From Cryobacterium arcticum (GTDB lineage Bacteria > Actinomycetota > Actinomycetes > Actinomycetales > Microbacteriaceae): 64,000 nucleotides of DNA. This document shows, piece by piece, positions 8,269 through 17,174 of the stretch. Position 1 is the first letter of the stretch, and the number at the start of each line of letters is the position of its first letter. The notes beneath the pieces are model-generated. The model had not been told where the DNA came from, ran no database searches, and worked only from the letters and a program-made list of their open reading frames with translations. Made by a program: the position numbers and the translations under genes. The stretch covers positions 1,240,001-1,304,000 of the forward strand of contig NZ_QHLY01000012.1 of the NCBI RefSeq assembly GCF_003185895.1. Direction: 5' to 3'.

Positions 8269-9432
8269 TTACCGCATAACGGTGTCGGCCCCCAGCGGCA
8301 CCGTCGCCTCCGCTGGAGCCCACGTCGCCCGGGTCGATGTGATCGAGGTGCTGAGGGTACGGCGCACACCCTGGATGCCGCCGTGCCGGAACGCGGCACG
8401 CTGACGCTCTGCGCCGGTGCCGTCCACCGCGAGCCGGGCGACCGCATCCCGCACCGGGGCCACATCGCCCGATTCCACCAGCTCGGCCTCGAGCATCCGC
8501 ACGAGACCGCTCAAGCAGTCGTGCGCCGGAGCGAGAGCGCCGATGACGGGGTCGAAGACGTGGTGGCGCATGCCGTGGTGTGCGGAGTGCAGCAGCGCGG
8601 CCGACAACAGCTCAGACGGCACCGCGGCAGACGCCGCCACTGCTGTGCTCTGCGCAGCGGGAACCGAGAGCGAGTGGGTGACAAACGCCCGGCACAGCGC
8701 CGCGACCAACAGGGTCGTGTGGGCATCGAGCTGGGCGTCAGCCATGCGGAACTCCACGGTGGGCAGGTGCTCCGACAACCGCACGTCCCACATGATCACG
8801 CCCAGGTCCACAGTGCCGCCGATGCCGAGCAGCCGCTTGATACGCCGGTCGTAGTCGGCGGCGTCGACGAACGCGGGCGGGCATCCCGAGGTCGTCCATC
8901 GGCGCAGCAGCACCGTGCGCCAGCTGTCATGGCCGGTGTCCTGGCCGCGCCAGAGCGGCGAGTTGGCCGACATCGCAGTAAGCAGGGGCAGCCAGGGGCG
9001 CACCGCGTTGAGCACGATCACCCCGGCCTCCCGGCTCGGAATGCCGACGTGCACGTGCAGGCCGCTCACCTGGTGGTCGGCGATGACACCGTCCATGGTG
9101 CTCACAATGCGCTGGTAGCGGTCGACCTGGGTGATCGAGGGGAACGAGGTCGTGTCCGGCGGCGTGCCGACGCTGGCCACGACCACGCCGAATTCAGCCG
9201 CGAGGTCGGCGACCGCGGCTCGGAAGCCGACCAGGGCTCTCCGGGCATCGTCCATGCGGTCGAACACCGTCGACGCATGCTCCACTTGAGAGGCCAGGAA
9301 TTCCGGATGGGTGACGTCGTGCCACTGCGGCATCGCCCGGAGACGGTCATAGACCTGCGGGCCGACATCCGCTGGTCGCAGCGTCACAGGATCCAGAAAC
9401 TGGAATTCTTCTTCGATTCCGAACGTAGCCAC
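8269..9432 (-). CDS. Carboxylate-amine ligase of the YbdK / GCS2 family
   Basis: A 387-residue enzyme with the glutamate-cysteine-ligase type 2 fold: GIEEEFQFLD at residues 5-14, SGLHVHVG in the middle, and VEFRMADAQLD later. YbdK-type proteins form gamma-glutamyl or other carboxylate-amine bonds with ATP, and the related EgtA makes gamma-glutamylcysteine for ergothioneine. The substrate is not clear from sequence. The GTG start at 9432 follows AGAGGTCACC. It is divergent from a class II amidotransferase that resembles EgtC, and the two share a 164-base intergenic region. Confidence 0.8.
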   Translation of the reverse strand: MATFGIEEEFQFLDPVTLRPADVGPQVYDRLRAMPQWHDVTHPEFLASQVEHASTVFDRMDDARRALVGFRAAVADLAAEFGVVVASVGTPPDTTSFPSITQVDRYQRIVSTMDGVIADHQVSGLHVHVGIPSREAGVIVLNAVRPWLPLLTAMSANSPLWRGQDTGHDSWRTVLLRRWTTSGCPPAFVDAADYDRRIKRLLGIGGTVDLGVIMWDVRLSEHLPTVEFRMADAQLDAHTTLLVAALCRAFVTHSLSVPAAQSTAVAASAAVPSELLSAALLHSAHHGMRHHVFDPVIGALAPAHDCLSGLVRMLEAELVESGDVAPVRDAVARLAVDGTGAERQRAAFRHGGIQGVRRTLSTSITSTRATWAPAEATVPLGADTVMR

Positions 9433-9596
9433 GGTGACCTCTTTCGTCGCCTCGGGTCTCCCGAGCGGTATAGCCGTTCATGCAAATTGTGAACTCTCCG
9501 CCAGCGGTGGTCAAGAGCACGAACCAAAGGCGGCAACTGGGTGCACACTGGTCGCGTATGCGCCTCAGGCGATGGCGCCGGATGGGAGAAGGACAG

Positions 9597-10433
9597 ATGT
9601 GCAGGTGGCTCGCATATATGGGTGAACCGTTGCGGGCGTCGACGATCGTGCTCGATGCCAAACATTCGATCGTGGCCCAGTCGCTGGATTCGCCGCTCGG
9701 AGCGGAGACCGTGAACGGTGACGGCTTCGGATTCGGGTGGTATCCCTCCGACGCCACCCCGACCACCGAACCGGCGGTGTTCCACAGCATCGAGCCGGCG
9801 TGGAACAACCAGAACCTGCGCGAGATCACCCGCGCCGTGGAGAGCCCGCTGTTCTTCACGCACGTGCGAGCAGCATCCGGCCCGCCGATCCAGCAGACCA
9901 ACTGCCATCCGTTTCGGTATGAGAACTGGATGTTCATGCATAACGGGGCCATCGCCAGCTGGCCCGAGTTGCGGCGCGACCTGACCGTGGCGATCGATCC
10001 GTCGCTCTACCCGCAGGTTCTCGGCACCACCGACTCCGAGGTGCTTTTTCACCTCGCGCTCACCCTGGGGTTGCGTGATGACCCGATCAAAGCGATCGGG
10101 CAGGCGATCCGCACGGTGGAGACGGTCGGGCATGCCCACAACGTGCAGTTTCCGTGGCAGGGCACCGTGGCGGTGTCGGATGGGGCGACGATGTGGGCGT
10201 TCCGGTACTCGACCTCTGGGCGCACGCGGTCGCTGTTCCATTCCACCGACGTCCCCACCCTGCGGGAGATGTATCCCACAGTGGAGCGTCTGGCGACGTT
10301 CAGCGACAACGCGAAGGTGGTGGTCTCCGAACCGCTCAACGACCTGCCGGGGGTGTTCGTGGAGGTGCCGGAGTCGACTGCCGTGACCCTGGACGGCGAC
10401 GGCTATCGGCACCAGCCGTTCCTGGCCGCCTGA
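9597..10433 (+). CDS. Class II glutamine amidotransferase (YafJ/EgtC-like)
   Basis: The ATG at 9597 gives MCRWLAYMG, placing the catalytic nucleophile Cys2 at the mature N-terminus as class II amidotransferases need. Upstream starts would abolish this, and GGAGAAGGAC supports this one. The 278-residue protein has the Ntn-hydrolase motifs NGDGFGFGWYP, HVRAAS and HNGAIA. The family hydrolyses glutamine or gamma-glutamyl amides; EgtC removes gamma-glutamate in ergothioneine synthesis, while YafJ has no settled role. The divergent YbdK ligase suggests gamma-glutamyl metabolism, but no EgtB or EgtD is in the window. Confidence 0.82.
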   Translation: MCRWLAYMGEPLRASTIVLDAKHSIVAQSLDSPLGAETVNGDGFGFGWYPSDATPTTEPAVFHSIEPAWNNQNLREITRAVESPLFFTHVRAASGPPIQQTNCHPFRYENWMFMHNGAIASWPELRRDLTVAIDPSLYPQVLGTTDSEVLFHLALTLGLRDDPIKAIGQAIRTVETVGHAHNVQFPWQGTVAVSDGATMWAFRYSTSGRTRSLFHSTDVPTLREMYPTVERLATFSDNAKVVVSEPLNDLPGVFVEVPESTAVTLDGDGYRHQPFLAA

Positions 10434-10447
10434 GCCTGCACCCGGAA

Positions 10448-10484
10448 ACACGAAACGCCACCCCGATGGAGTGGCGTTTCGTGT
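10448..10484. terminator. Bidirectional terminator between the amidotransferase gene and ssrA
   Basis: Perfect 14-bp stem (ACACGAAACGCCAC pairing with GTGGCGTTTCGTGT) with a 9-base loop. On the minus strand it is followed by TTTCC, so it can end the tmRNA precursor 45 bases past the mature 3' end. Confidence 0.85.
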
Positions 10485-10528
10485 GGTCGGCCTGTGGGCC
10501 GATTCAGCAGCGTGTGGCAACAACCCAA

Positions 10529-10915
10529 TGGTGGAGATGCGGGGAATTGAACCCCGGTCCATTGCTGTGGTCATGTTTCTTCTACGGGTGTATCCAGTGA
10601 AGACGTTTTACTCGGCTCCGGAATTTGCCACTGGCACCTACTCCGACGAGCCCAGCCCTCGTTTAAGTCCCCCTATACCCCGAGGCTCAGGATAGGAGCA
10701 ATCTCTCTAAATGACGTCAGGGTCCGAGTAGAGAGCATTCCCGGTCTGACGGTCTCAATGTGGTTCTACTTAGGCCGCGAGGGCGAAAGCGGAACGCGAG
10801 ACAGTGCGGTTTGAATTGGCACTTATTGTTTTGCAGAGATCGTTAACGAGATAACCCTGCATCCTCGACCCGCTTCTCACAGTTACGCAGGCAATGTCGA
10901 AACCGATCATCCCCA
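10529..10915 (-). ncRNA. ssrA: tmRNA (transfer-messenger RNA)
   Basis: 387-nt one-piece tmRNA. The 5' end GGGGATGATCGGTTTCGACA and the 3' end with a tRNA-like T arm (GGGGTTCAATTCCCC) and encoded CCA are typical. GGGGATG pairs with CATCTCC to form the acceptor stem. The tag reading frame (10773-10820 on the minus strand) starts at GCC and encodes ANSNRTVSRSAFALAA followed by TAA (10770-10772). It rescues stalled ribosomes and tags the nascent protein for proteolysis, with SmpB encoded at 13190-13666. Confidence 0.97.
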
Positions 10916-11180
10916 TGGTCACCGTCTGCCGAAGCAGAGGCGGTTGTTGTCACACGCTGTTGAGTTTCCAAAACCGTAGTGGCAAGCATCAGCCCACCAC
11001 CACGGCCTTTCAGGATACATCACTTTGCCTGTGCCGCGGTAGCGGTGCTCTGGTGCTCGCTCTGGGATGCCACCGAGAGTGGATTGCACGTCTCTTTTTT
11101 TGCGAAGACATTTTCGATATTGCCCTGTGGAAAACATGACATTTTCTCGCAAGGAAGCCGATTCGTGGCAAAATGGGGGT

Positions 11181-13064
11181 ATGGATGAAGAGCTCCAGAA
11201 AGGCTCCACCCCACCGATGGGAGACACTCCCACCGGGCAGAAGTCGCATGGCCGGGGCTCCAGCGGCCAGAGCTCCGACGGCCAGAGCGCGTTGGACTGG
11301 AACACCAGCCTGGTCGGCCCGGCACCCGAGATAACGGCGCCGCTCACGTCGACCGTAGCGGCCACCTCTGTCAGCACCGCCGCCGGCACGGACGCGTCGC
11401 CCAGCACGGCGGATGCGGCGCCGGACGGGAGCGGGTCGGGGGTCGGCGATGCCGGTGCCGGGCGCGGTAAGTCGCAGCCGGTGTGGCAAGAGCCCGCCGA
11501 GTTGCCCGCCGTGCAACGGGTGCTGGCCGGGTCGTTCGGGGAGAAGGTCGGTGTTCTGAGGGACGCGGCTCGCACGATTCGGGCGGTGATGGCGTCGATC
11601 GACGTGGACACGGTCAACGATGCCGAACTGGTCGCGTTGACGCAGGTGGTGGAGGAGGTGGGCCGGCCGGTGGATGCGGCCCGGGTCATTACCGCGACCG
11701 TGGTCGCGTACCGGGCCCGCCGGTCCTTGGGCCGGGAGTCGCTGGCCTGGCGGTTAGGTGCCACCCGCGACCTGGACTTACTGACCCGGTTGACGCGCTG
11801 CTCGGATGCGGAAATGAAACGCCGCATCACCCTGGGCGAGAAGGTCTGCCCGCGGATGAGCACGATGGGGGCGCAGGAACCGGTGTTCCCGATCGTGGCC
11901 GCCGCTCTGACCGCGGGGGAACTCGGGGTGGAGGCCGCGGCGGTCATTGTCAAAGCGCTCGGCGATTACACCGTGCACGGCCGGTTGTACGCCGACCAGG
12001 CCCAGGTGCGCTTCGCGGAGGCGAAGCTGGTCGAAAACGCCACCGGCTCCCGCTACGGCCATGCCACCACCGATAGCGATACTGATGGGGGCGCTACTGA
12101 CGGCGGGGCAGACGAGGCTGGAGCCGGGACCGGGACTGGCCCGGTCTGCCGGGTGGGTGACTCCGACCTGGTCGCTGTCGGCGCCGACCATATTCAGGCC
12201 ATGACGCCGGCCTGGCAGGCGTTCCTGAATCCCGACGGGGCGGCCCCGAACGCGCCGCTGCTCGAAGCGAAGTCGTCGTTCTCCTTCGGCAAATTCCGCG
12301 ACGGCCTCTACCCCCTCCGCGGCGGCGTCACCCCGGATCTCAAAGGGGTGATGCAGAACCTGTTCAACACCTACCAGTCCGCCCGCACCGCCGTGAAGTT
12401 CCCCTCCGCCGAGGACCAGCAGCGCATCGAGGCCGGCGAACTGATCCCCGGGGAAATCCTGGACGAACGCACCGGCGGGGAGAAACGAGCCGACATTCTG
12501 CGGGGCATTCTCACCCAGGTCGCCCAAGACCCCCGCACCCCGACGATGGGCGGCATGCCCCCGACCGTGATGGTGCACGTGAATGCCACCGACCTGCTTA
12601 AGAACTCCGGCGTGGGCTGGATCGACGGGGTGGACGGGCCGATCTCGATGAAGAGCATCAACCAGATGATCGACAACGGCGGCATGCAACCCATCTTCTT
12701 CGGCGGAAACGGCGCCGTCCTCGGTTTGGGCTCCAAGGCCCGGTGCTTCTCCCCGTTGCAACGCAAGGCGATCACCGCGAGGGATGGCGGCTGCATCATC
12801 CCGGGCTGTGCCTGTCCACCGCAGTGGTGCGAAGTGCACCACGTCGAAGAATGGCAATACGGCGGCACAACGCACGTGGACAACGGGGTGTTGCTGTGTT
12901 GGTATCACCACCACACCATCACCAGCAGCACCGGCTGGAAAATCCGCATGGTCAGAGGTGTACCCCAAGTGAAAGCACCCCACTGGGTCGACCCCACCGA
13001 GAAGTGGCGCACCCCCGACACGCACCGGGCGCACGACCCAAAAACGCGAAGACCACCCGGATGA
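11181..13064 (+). CDS. DUF222 / HNH endonuclease-domain protein (13E12-repeat type)
   Basis: About 627 residues from an ATG at 11181; ATGs at 11136 and 11067 are alternatives and none has a clear ribosome site. Residues 1-95 are low-complexity Gly/Ser/Pro/Ala. The middle is the DUF222 domain (LAWRLGATRDLDLLTRLTRC, MSTMGAQEPV). Residues about 530-580 hold the HNH module: CIIPGCACPPQWCEVHHV, then HVDNGVLLCWYHHH. Two TTA leucine codons (11754 and 11778) stand out in this GC-rich DNA. This multicopy actinobacterial family is thought to be nuclease-related, but its function is not established. It sits in opposite orientation between ssrA and smpB, with 30-bp repeats just downstream, which suggests insertion. 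Confidence 0.85.
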   Translation: MDEELQKGSTPPMGDTPTGQKSHGRGSSGQSSDGQSALDWNTSLVGPAPEITAPLTSTVAATSVSTAAGTDASPSTADAAPDGSGSGVGDAGAGRGKSQPVWQEPAELPAVQRVLAGSFGEKVGVLRDAARTIRAVMASIDVDTVNDAELVALTQVVEEVGRPVDAARVITATVVAYRARRSLGRESLAWRLGATRDLDLLTRLTRCSDAEMKRRITLGEKVCPRMSTMGAQEPVFPIVAAALTAGELGVEAAAVIVKALGDYTVHGRLYADQAQVRFAEAKLVENATGSRYGHATTDSDTDGGATDGGADEAGAGTGTGPVCRVGDSDLVAVGADHIQAMTPAWQAFLNPDGAAPNAPLLEAKSSFSFGKFRDGLYPLRGGVTPDLKGVMQNLFNTYQSARTAVKFPSAEDQQRIEAGELIPGEILDERTGGEKRADILRGILTQVAQDPRTPTMGGMPPTVMVHVNATDLLKNSGVGWIDGVDGPISMKSINQMIDNGGMQPIFFGGNGAVLGLGSKARCFSPLQRKAITARDGGCIIPGCACPPQWCEVHHVEEWQYGGTTHVDNGVLLCWYHHHTITSSTGWKIRMVRGVPQVKAPHWVDPTEKWRTPDTHRAHDPKTRRPPG

Positions 13065-13071
13065 ATCCCGG

Positions 13072-13101
13072 GGTCTCGACAGGCTCGACCAACGACGGGG
13101 T
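13072..13101 (+). repeat. 30-bp interspersed repeat, copy 1
   Basis: Begins GGTCTCGACAGGCTCGACC and continues to GACGGGGT. It matches copy 2 at 27 of 30 positions, and its core is an imperfect palindrome (TCGAC/GCTCGA). It starts 8 bases after the HNH gene stop. Confidence 0.8.
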
Positions 13102-13124
13102 GAGCACCGCAGGCCGGCTCGCGC

Positions 13125-13154
13125 GGTCTCGACAAGCTCGACCGGCGACGGGGT
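13125..13154 (+). repeat. 30-bp interspersed repeat, copy 2
   Basis: Begins GGTCTCGACAAGCTCGACC and ends GACGGGGT. It is a direct copy of the element 53 bases upstream. The pair fills the space between the HNH gene and smpB. Similar GGTCTCGAC-type elements are, as I recall, dispersed in Microbacteriaceae genomes. Confidence 0.8.
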
Positions 13155-13189
13155 ACGGGCTGCCGACGTCGACAGGTGGGGCCAGTCGG

Positions 13190-13666
13190 TTAGTCGCCGA
13201 GGTTGCGGCGGGCCGAGATGGCGCGGTCGGACTCGCGCTTGTCCTGGCGTTCGCGCAGGGTCTGACGCTTGTCGAATTCCTTCTTGCCCTTGGCCACCGC
13301 GATCTCGACCTTGGCCTTGCCGTCGCTGAAGTAGATCTTCAGCGGAATGAGCGTGTAACCGCCCTCTTTGGTCTTGTGGCTGATCTTGATGATCTCCTGC
13401 TTGTGCAGCAGGAGCTTGCGCTTGCGACGCGGCGGGTGGTTGGTCCAGGTGCCGGCGGTGTACTCGGGAATGTGCACGGCATCCAGCCAGGCTTCACCGG
13501 ATTCGATGAAGGCATATCCGTCGACAAGCGACGCCCGTCCGGCCCGGAGGGACTTCACTTCGGTGCCGCTGAGCACCATTCCGGCCTCGTACGTGTCCTC
13601 GATGAGGTAATCGTGGCGCGCCTTGCGATTGGTCGCGACGACCTTCTCGCCTTTTTCCCTGGGCAC
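13190..13666 (-). CDS. smpB: SsrA-binding protein SmpB
   Basis: 158 residues from a GTG at 13666, chosen because AGGAG sits 7 bases upstream; a longer frame from 13705 lacks such a site. The SmpB fold is clear: [29 protein letters not shown], then SLVDGYAFI, and a basic C-terminal tail ([20 protein letters not shown]) that enters the mRNA channel. It binds tmRNA (ssrA at 10529-10915) and delivers it to stalled ribosomes. It is the last gene of a prfB-ftsE-ftsX-smpB series on this strand. Confidence 0.96.
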   Translation of the reverse strand: MPREKGEKVVATNRKARHDYLIEDTYEAGMVLSGTEVKSLRAGRASLVDGYAFIESGEAWLDAVHIPEYTAGTWTNHPPRRKRKLLLHKQEIIKISHKTKEGGYTLIPLKIYFSDGKAKVEIAVAKGKKEFDKRQTLRERQDKRESDRAISARRNLGD

Positions 13667-13755
13667 GGCATTCTCCTCGATCGATTCGGTGGTGGAGCCC
13701 GGCATCCGCCAGGCAGCCCATCAGTCTAGCGGACCACGCATCCGTCGGAGGCCGG

Positions 13756-14670
13756 CTACACCTTCAGATAGCGGGTGATGGCGAAGTTGGCCGAGGCGGC
13801 CGCCAACGCGGCTCCCAGGGCCAGCAGGATCGGCACCACTGTGAGCGCATCATCCAGTCCCACCAGCGCAAAACCGCTCAGACTGGCGCCCAGGTAGTCC
13901 TGCACGAAGAACTTCACGATCGCAACGATCGCACCACCAGCAAGCAACGAACCCAGCAAGGCCGCGAACACGCCCTCGAGAATAAACGGCGTTTGGATGA
14001 ACCGGTTCGACGCTCCCACCAGGCGCATGATGCCCAGTTCCTTCCGGCGGGAGAACGCCGACAGCCGGATAGTCGTGGCGATCAGCAGCGCGGCCGCCAC
14101 CAGCATCAGCGAGGCGATGCCGATGGCCGTGTAACTGGCCACGTTGAGCACCGAGAAGATCTGGTCGAGGTACTTGCGTTGGTCGGCCACGTTCTCCACC
14201 CCCGCCACACCGGAGAGGCTCTCCACCAGAACATCGGAGTCCTCCGGGTTGTTCAGGTTGACCCAGAAGGTCTGGTTGAGCTGCTCAGGAGTCACGTAGT
14301 CGGCAACCGGATTGCCGGCGAACTGCGTCTTGAAGTTCTCGAACGCCTGCTCGTGGGTCTCGAAGTAGTACTTGTCGATGAACGTCGCCAGGGTCGGCGA
14401 GTCCAGCTGGGCCTGAACGGCGTCGATCTGCTCCTGGGTGGCCTCACCCGCGGTGCAGGTCTCCCCCGGCGAGATCGAGGTGCACATGTAAATACCCACC
14501 TGCGCACGGTCGTACCAGAAGTTCTTCATCTGGCCGATCTGCATCTGCATCAGGATCGCCGCACCCACGAAGGTGAGCGAGATGAAGGTCACGAGAACGA
14601 CGGAGACGACCATCGAGGCGTTGCGGCGCAAGCCGTGGGATGCTTCGGAAAGCACGAGTCCGAGTCTCAT
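13756..14670 (-). CDS. ftsX: Cell division protein FtsX
   Basis: A 304-residue membrane protein with the FtsX plan: a first transmembrane helix near 20-45, a large extracellular domain (about 50-170) with the [16 protein letters not shown] region, and three more helices at the C-terminus. [34 protein letters not shown] block marks the FtsX/MacB permease domain. With FtsE it forms the ABC-like complex that activates peptidoglycan hydrolases at the septum. Its ATG overlaps the ftsE stop by 4 bases (ATGA). Confidence 0.95.
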   Translation of the reverse strand: MRLGLVLSEASHGLRRNASMVVSVVLVTFISLTFVGAAILMQMQIGQMKNFWYDRAQVGIYMCTSISPGETCTAGEATQEQIDAVQAQLDSPTLATFIDKYYFETHEQAFENFKTQFAGNPVADYVTPEQLNQTFWVNLNNPEDSDVLVESLSGVAGVENVADQRKYLDQIFSVLNVASYTAIGIASLMLVAAALLIATTIRLSAFSRRKELGIMRLVGASNRFIQTPFILEGVFAALLGSLLAGGAIVAIVKFFVQDYLGASLSGFALVGLDDALTVVPILLALGAALAAASANFAITRYLKV

Positions 14671-15917
14671 CGGGTGGGTCCTACGTTCTGCTCAACTGTG
14701 GGGTCGGGCTTCTCGCCCGGCGCCCGCAGGCCCAGTTTCTCGGCCAGCGTGAGCTGTTCTGGTTCATCGTGCTGGGTGACCGGGAGTACCGGTCGGGACA
14801 TCGTGGAGGTGGGGGGCTCAACCGGGGTGTCCGGCTGGGCGTCGACCTCTGCGGGGCTTTCGGCAACCGGGGGCGCCAGAGGCGCGGGCGCAGGTGCACC
14901 AGGCACAGCAGGTGCGAATGGTGCGGGCGGAGTCGCCGGAACGGCGTTCTGCTCGGGCTCGTCCCGGGGTGCCGGCGCGGACTCGGCGACGGGAACAGCC
15001 GCGGGCGGCACGATCTCGGTCTCGAGCGGCGTGCGGTCACCGTGCTCCGAAGACGCCGGCGGAGCCGTGCTCACCGCAACGGCGGCAGCCTCGACCTCGG
15101 CCGATGCCACCTCCTGCGGCAGTACCTCCGGTGACGGATAGGTGAGGGGTTCGGCCGATGCTGCCGTCGTGGTCGGCATGCGCGACGACCGCGAGGCCGC
15201 GCGTTCGCCGGCAGGCAGAACCATGGGGATGGCCGCGGTGGCGTAGCCACCCTGACGTTCGTCACGCACGATCTGGCCGGCGGAGAGTTCGATCACGCGG
15301 CGCTTCATCTTGTCGACGATGCCGGCCTCGTGGGTTGCCATGATCACGGTGGTACCGCCGGCGTTGATCCGTGCCAGCAGCGACATGATCTCAGCACTGG
15401 TGGTGGGGTCGAGGTTTCCGGTGGGCTCGTCAGCGAGCACGATCTGGGGCTTGTTCACGATCGCGCGGGCGATGGCCACCCGCTGCTGCTCACCGCCGGA
15501 GAGTTCGTGGGGCAGGCGCTGGGCCTTCTCGGCCAGGCCCACCATCTGCAGGGTGTCCGGAACGGCTTCCTGGATGTAGCCACGGGACTTGCCGATCACC
15601 TGGAGGCTGAACGCGACGTTGTCGTACACGCTCTTGTTCGGCAGCAGGCGGAAGTCCTGGAAGACCACTCCGAGATTGCGGCGGAAGTAGGGCACCTTGC
15701 GGTTGGAGATGGAGCGCAGGTCCTGGCCGAGCACGTGAATGCTTCCGCTGGACGGCTTCTCCTCCTTCAACATCAGGCGAAGGCAGCTCGACTTTCCCGA
15801 GCCCGAAGCGCCGACCAGGAAGACAAACTCGCCGCGAAGAATCTCGACGTCGATTGAGTTCAGGGCCGGTCGGTTCGTACCGGGATATTTCTTGGTGATG
15901 TGATCAAATCGGATCAT
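14667..15917 (-). CDS. ftsE: Cell division ATP-binding protein FtsE with long C-terminal extension
   Basis: 416 residues. Residues 1-225 are a standard FtsE ATPase: Walker [10 protein letters not shown] at 36-44, signature [14 protein letters not shown] at 139-152, Walker [13 protein letters not shown] and the H-loop ATHE. Typical FtsE ends there at about 225-230 residues. This one adds about 190 residues rich in Ala, Pro, Glu and Val ([24 protein letters not shown]), with no predicted fold, probably a disordered cytoplasmic tail. It is coupled to ftsX by a 4-base overlap. The ATG at 15917 has no strong ribosome site. Confidence 0.94.
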   Translation of the reverse strand: MIRFDHITKKYPGTNRPALNSIDVEILRGEFVFLVGASGSGKSSCLRLMLKEEKPSSGSIHVLGQDLRSISNRKVPYFRRNLGVVFQDFRLLPNKSVYDNVAFSLQVIGKSRGYIQEAVPDTLQMVGLAEKAQRLPHELSGGEQQRVAIARAIVNKPQIVLADEPTGNLDPTTSAEIMSLLARINAGGTTVIMATHEAGIVDKMKRRVIELSAGQIVRDERQGGYATAAIPMVLPAGERAASRSSRMPTTTAASAEPLTYPSPEVLPQEVASAEVEAAAVAVSTAPPASSEHGDRTPLETEIVPPAAVPVAESAPAPRDEPEQNAVPATPPAPFAPAVPGAPAPAPLAPPVAESPAEVDAQPDTPVEPPTSTMSRPVLPVTQHDEPEQLTLAEKLGLRAPGEKPDPTVEQNVGPTR

Positions 15918-15998
15918 GGCGTTTCGAGCCTAGGCAGGCATCCGCGATTTTCCTATTGCGACATACCCAGATGGGCAACTAGCCAGCTGGGAATGTCC

Positions 15999-17105
15999 CT
16001 AGTCCGTGGGGGTCTTGCGCCAGCGGATGCCCGCGGCGATGAAGCCGTCGAGGTCGCCGTCGAACACGTTGGACGGGTTGTTGACCTCGTATTCGGTACG
16101 CAGGTCCTTGACCATTTGATACGGCGCGAGCACGTAGCTGCGCATCTGGTCACCCCAGCTGGCGGTGATGATGCCGGCGAATTCCTTCTTCGTTGCCGCT
16201 TCCTGCTCCCGCTGCAACAACAGAAGTCGGGATGCGAGCACCCGCATCGCGGCCGCCCGGTTCTGGATCTGGCTCTTCTCGTTCTGGCAGCTCACCACCA
16301 GTCCGGTCGGCAGGTGGGTGATGCGCACGGCGGAGTCGGTGGTGTTGACCGACTGGCCACCGGGGCCGCTGGAACGGAAGACGTCGACGCGGATGTCGTT
16401 GTCCGGGATCTCCACGGCCTCGGCCTGCTCGATCAGCGGCACGACCTCGACCGCGGCGAAGGAGGTCTGGCGCTTGCCCGCCGAGTTGAACGGGCTCATC
16501 CGCACCAGGCGGTGGGTGCCGGCCTCGACGCTCAGGGTGCCGAAGGCGTACGGAGCGTTCACCTCGAACGTGGCGGACTTGATGCCGGCCTCTTCGGCGT
16601 AGCTCACGTCGAGCACGTTGGTGGAGTAGTTGTGCTGCTCGGCCCAGCGCAGGTACATGCGCAGCAGCATCTCGGCGAAGTCGGCGGCGTCGACGCCACC
16701 GGCCCCGGCACGGATGGTGATCACGGCCGGGTTCGGATCGAACTCGCCGTTCAGCAGGGTCTGCACCTCGAGGTCGCCGAGCACCTTCTTCACGCTCGCC
16801 AGCTCAGCGGTGGCCTCATCGGCCGATTCCTGGTCACCCTCGGCGTTGGCGAGTTCCACCAGCACCTCGAGGTCGTCCAACCGGGACTCGATGCTCTCGA
16901 TGCGCTTGAGCTCGCTCTGGCGGTGGCTCAGTTCGCTGGTCACCTTTTGGGCGTGCTCGGAGTCGTTCCACAGGTCGGGGGCGCCCGCTTGGTCGTTCAA
17001 CTCGGCGATGTCAAGTTTCAGACGGTCGATGTCGATCACCGACCGGATGTCGTCAAACGTGGCCCGCAGCGCGGCGATCTGCTCAGAGAAATCCAGCTCA
17101 ATCAT
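15999..17105 (-). CDS. prfB: Peptide chain release factor 2
   Basis: A 368-residue class I release factor. The RF2 tripeptide region SPF (204-206) reads UGA/UAA stop codons, and GGQ (249-251, in [17 protein letters not shown]) triggers peptide release. The frame is continuous from ATG 17105, so the programmed +1 frameshift found in many bacterial prfB genes is absent. It is followed by ftsE after 81 bases. Confidence 0.97.
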   Translation of the reverse strand: MIELDFSEQIAALRATFDDIRSVIDIDRLKLDIAELNDQAGAPDLWNDSEHAQKVTSELSHRQSELKRIESIESRLDDLEVLVELANAEGDQESADEATAELASVKKVLGDLEVQTLLNGEFDPNPAVITIRAGAGGVDAADFAEMLLRMYLRWAEQHNYSTNVLDVSYAEEAGIKSATFEVNAPYAFGTLSVEAGTHRLVRMSPFNSAGKRQTSFAAVEVVPLIEQAEAVEIPDNDIRVDVFRSSGPGGQSVNTTDSAVRITHLPTGLVVSCQNEKSQIQNRAAAMRVLASRLLLLQREQEAATKKEFAGIITASWGDQMRSYVLAPYQMVKDLRTEYEVNNPSNVFDGDLDGFIAAGIRWRKTPTD

Positions 17106-17161
17106 TGTGTAATCCAGCCTACCGGGCCTCCCGGCGCGGTGACCGGTGCCTGGGGAGCGCG

Positions 17162-17167
17162 TAACAT
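17162..17167 (+). promoter_or_regulatory. -10 box of a leaderless-type start for the MFS gene
   Basis: TAACAT ends 7 bases before ATG 17175. No ribosome site lies between. Confidence 0.5.
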
Positions 17168-17174
17168 CGATTCG

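Noticed and set aside
10916-11180. Extra gene between ssrA and the HNH gene
   Set aside because: Short frames lack ribosome sites and similarity. This AT-richer stretch probably holds the two divergent promoters, but no clear box could be assigned.
13072-13154. CRISPR-like direct repeats
   Set aside because: Only two imperfect copies, GC-rich, with no further units or cas genes.
15999-17105. Programmed frameshift in prfB
   Set aside because: The reading frame is continuous from the start codon; no internal stop at the usual site.
15900-17174. N-terminal extension of the MFS frame across prfB
   Set aside because: It lies antisense to prfB, has no domain, and the start at 17175 follows a promoter-like box.
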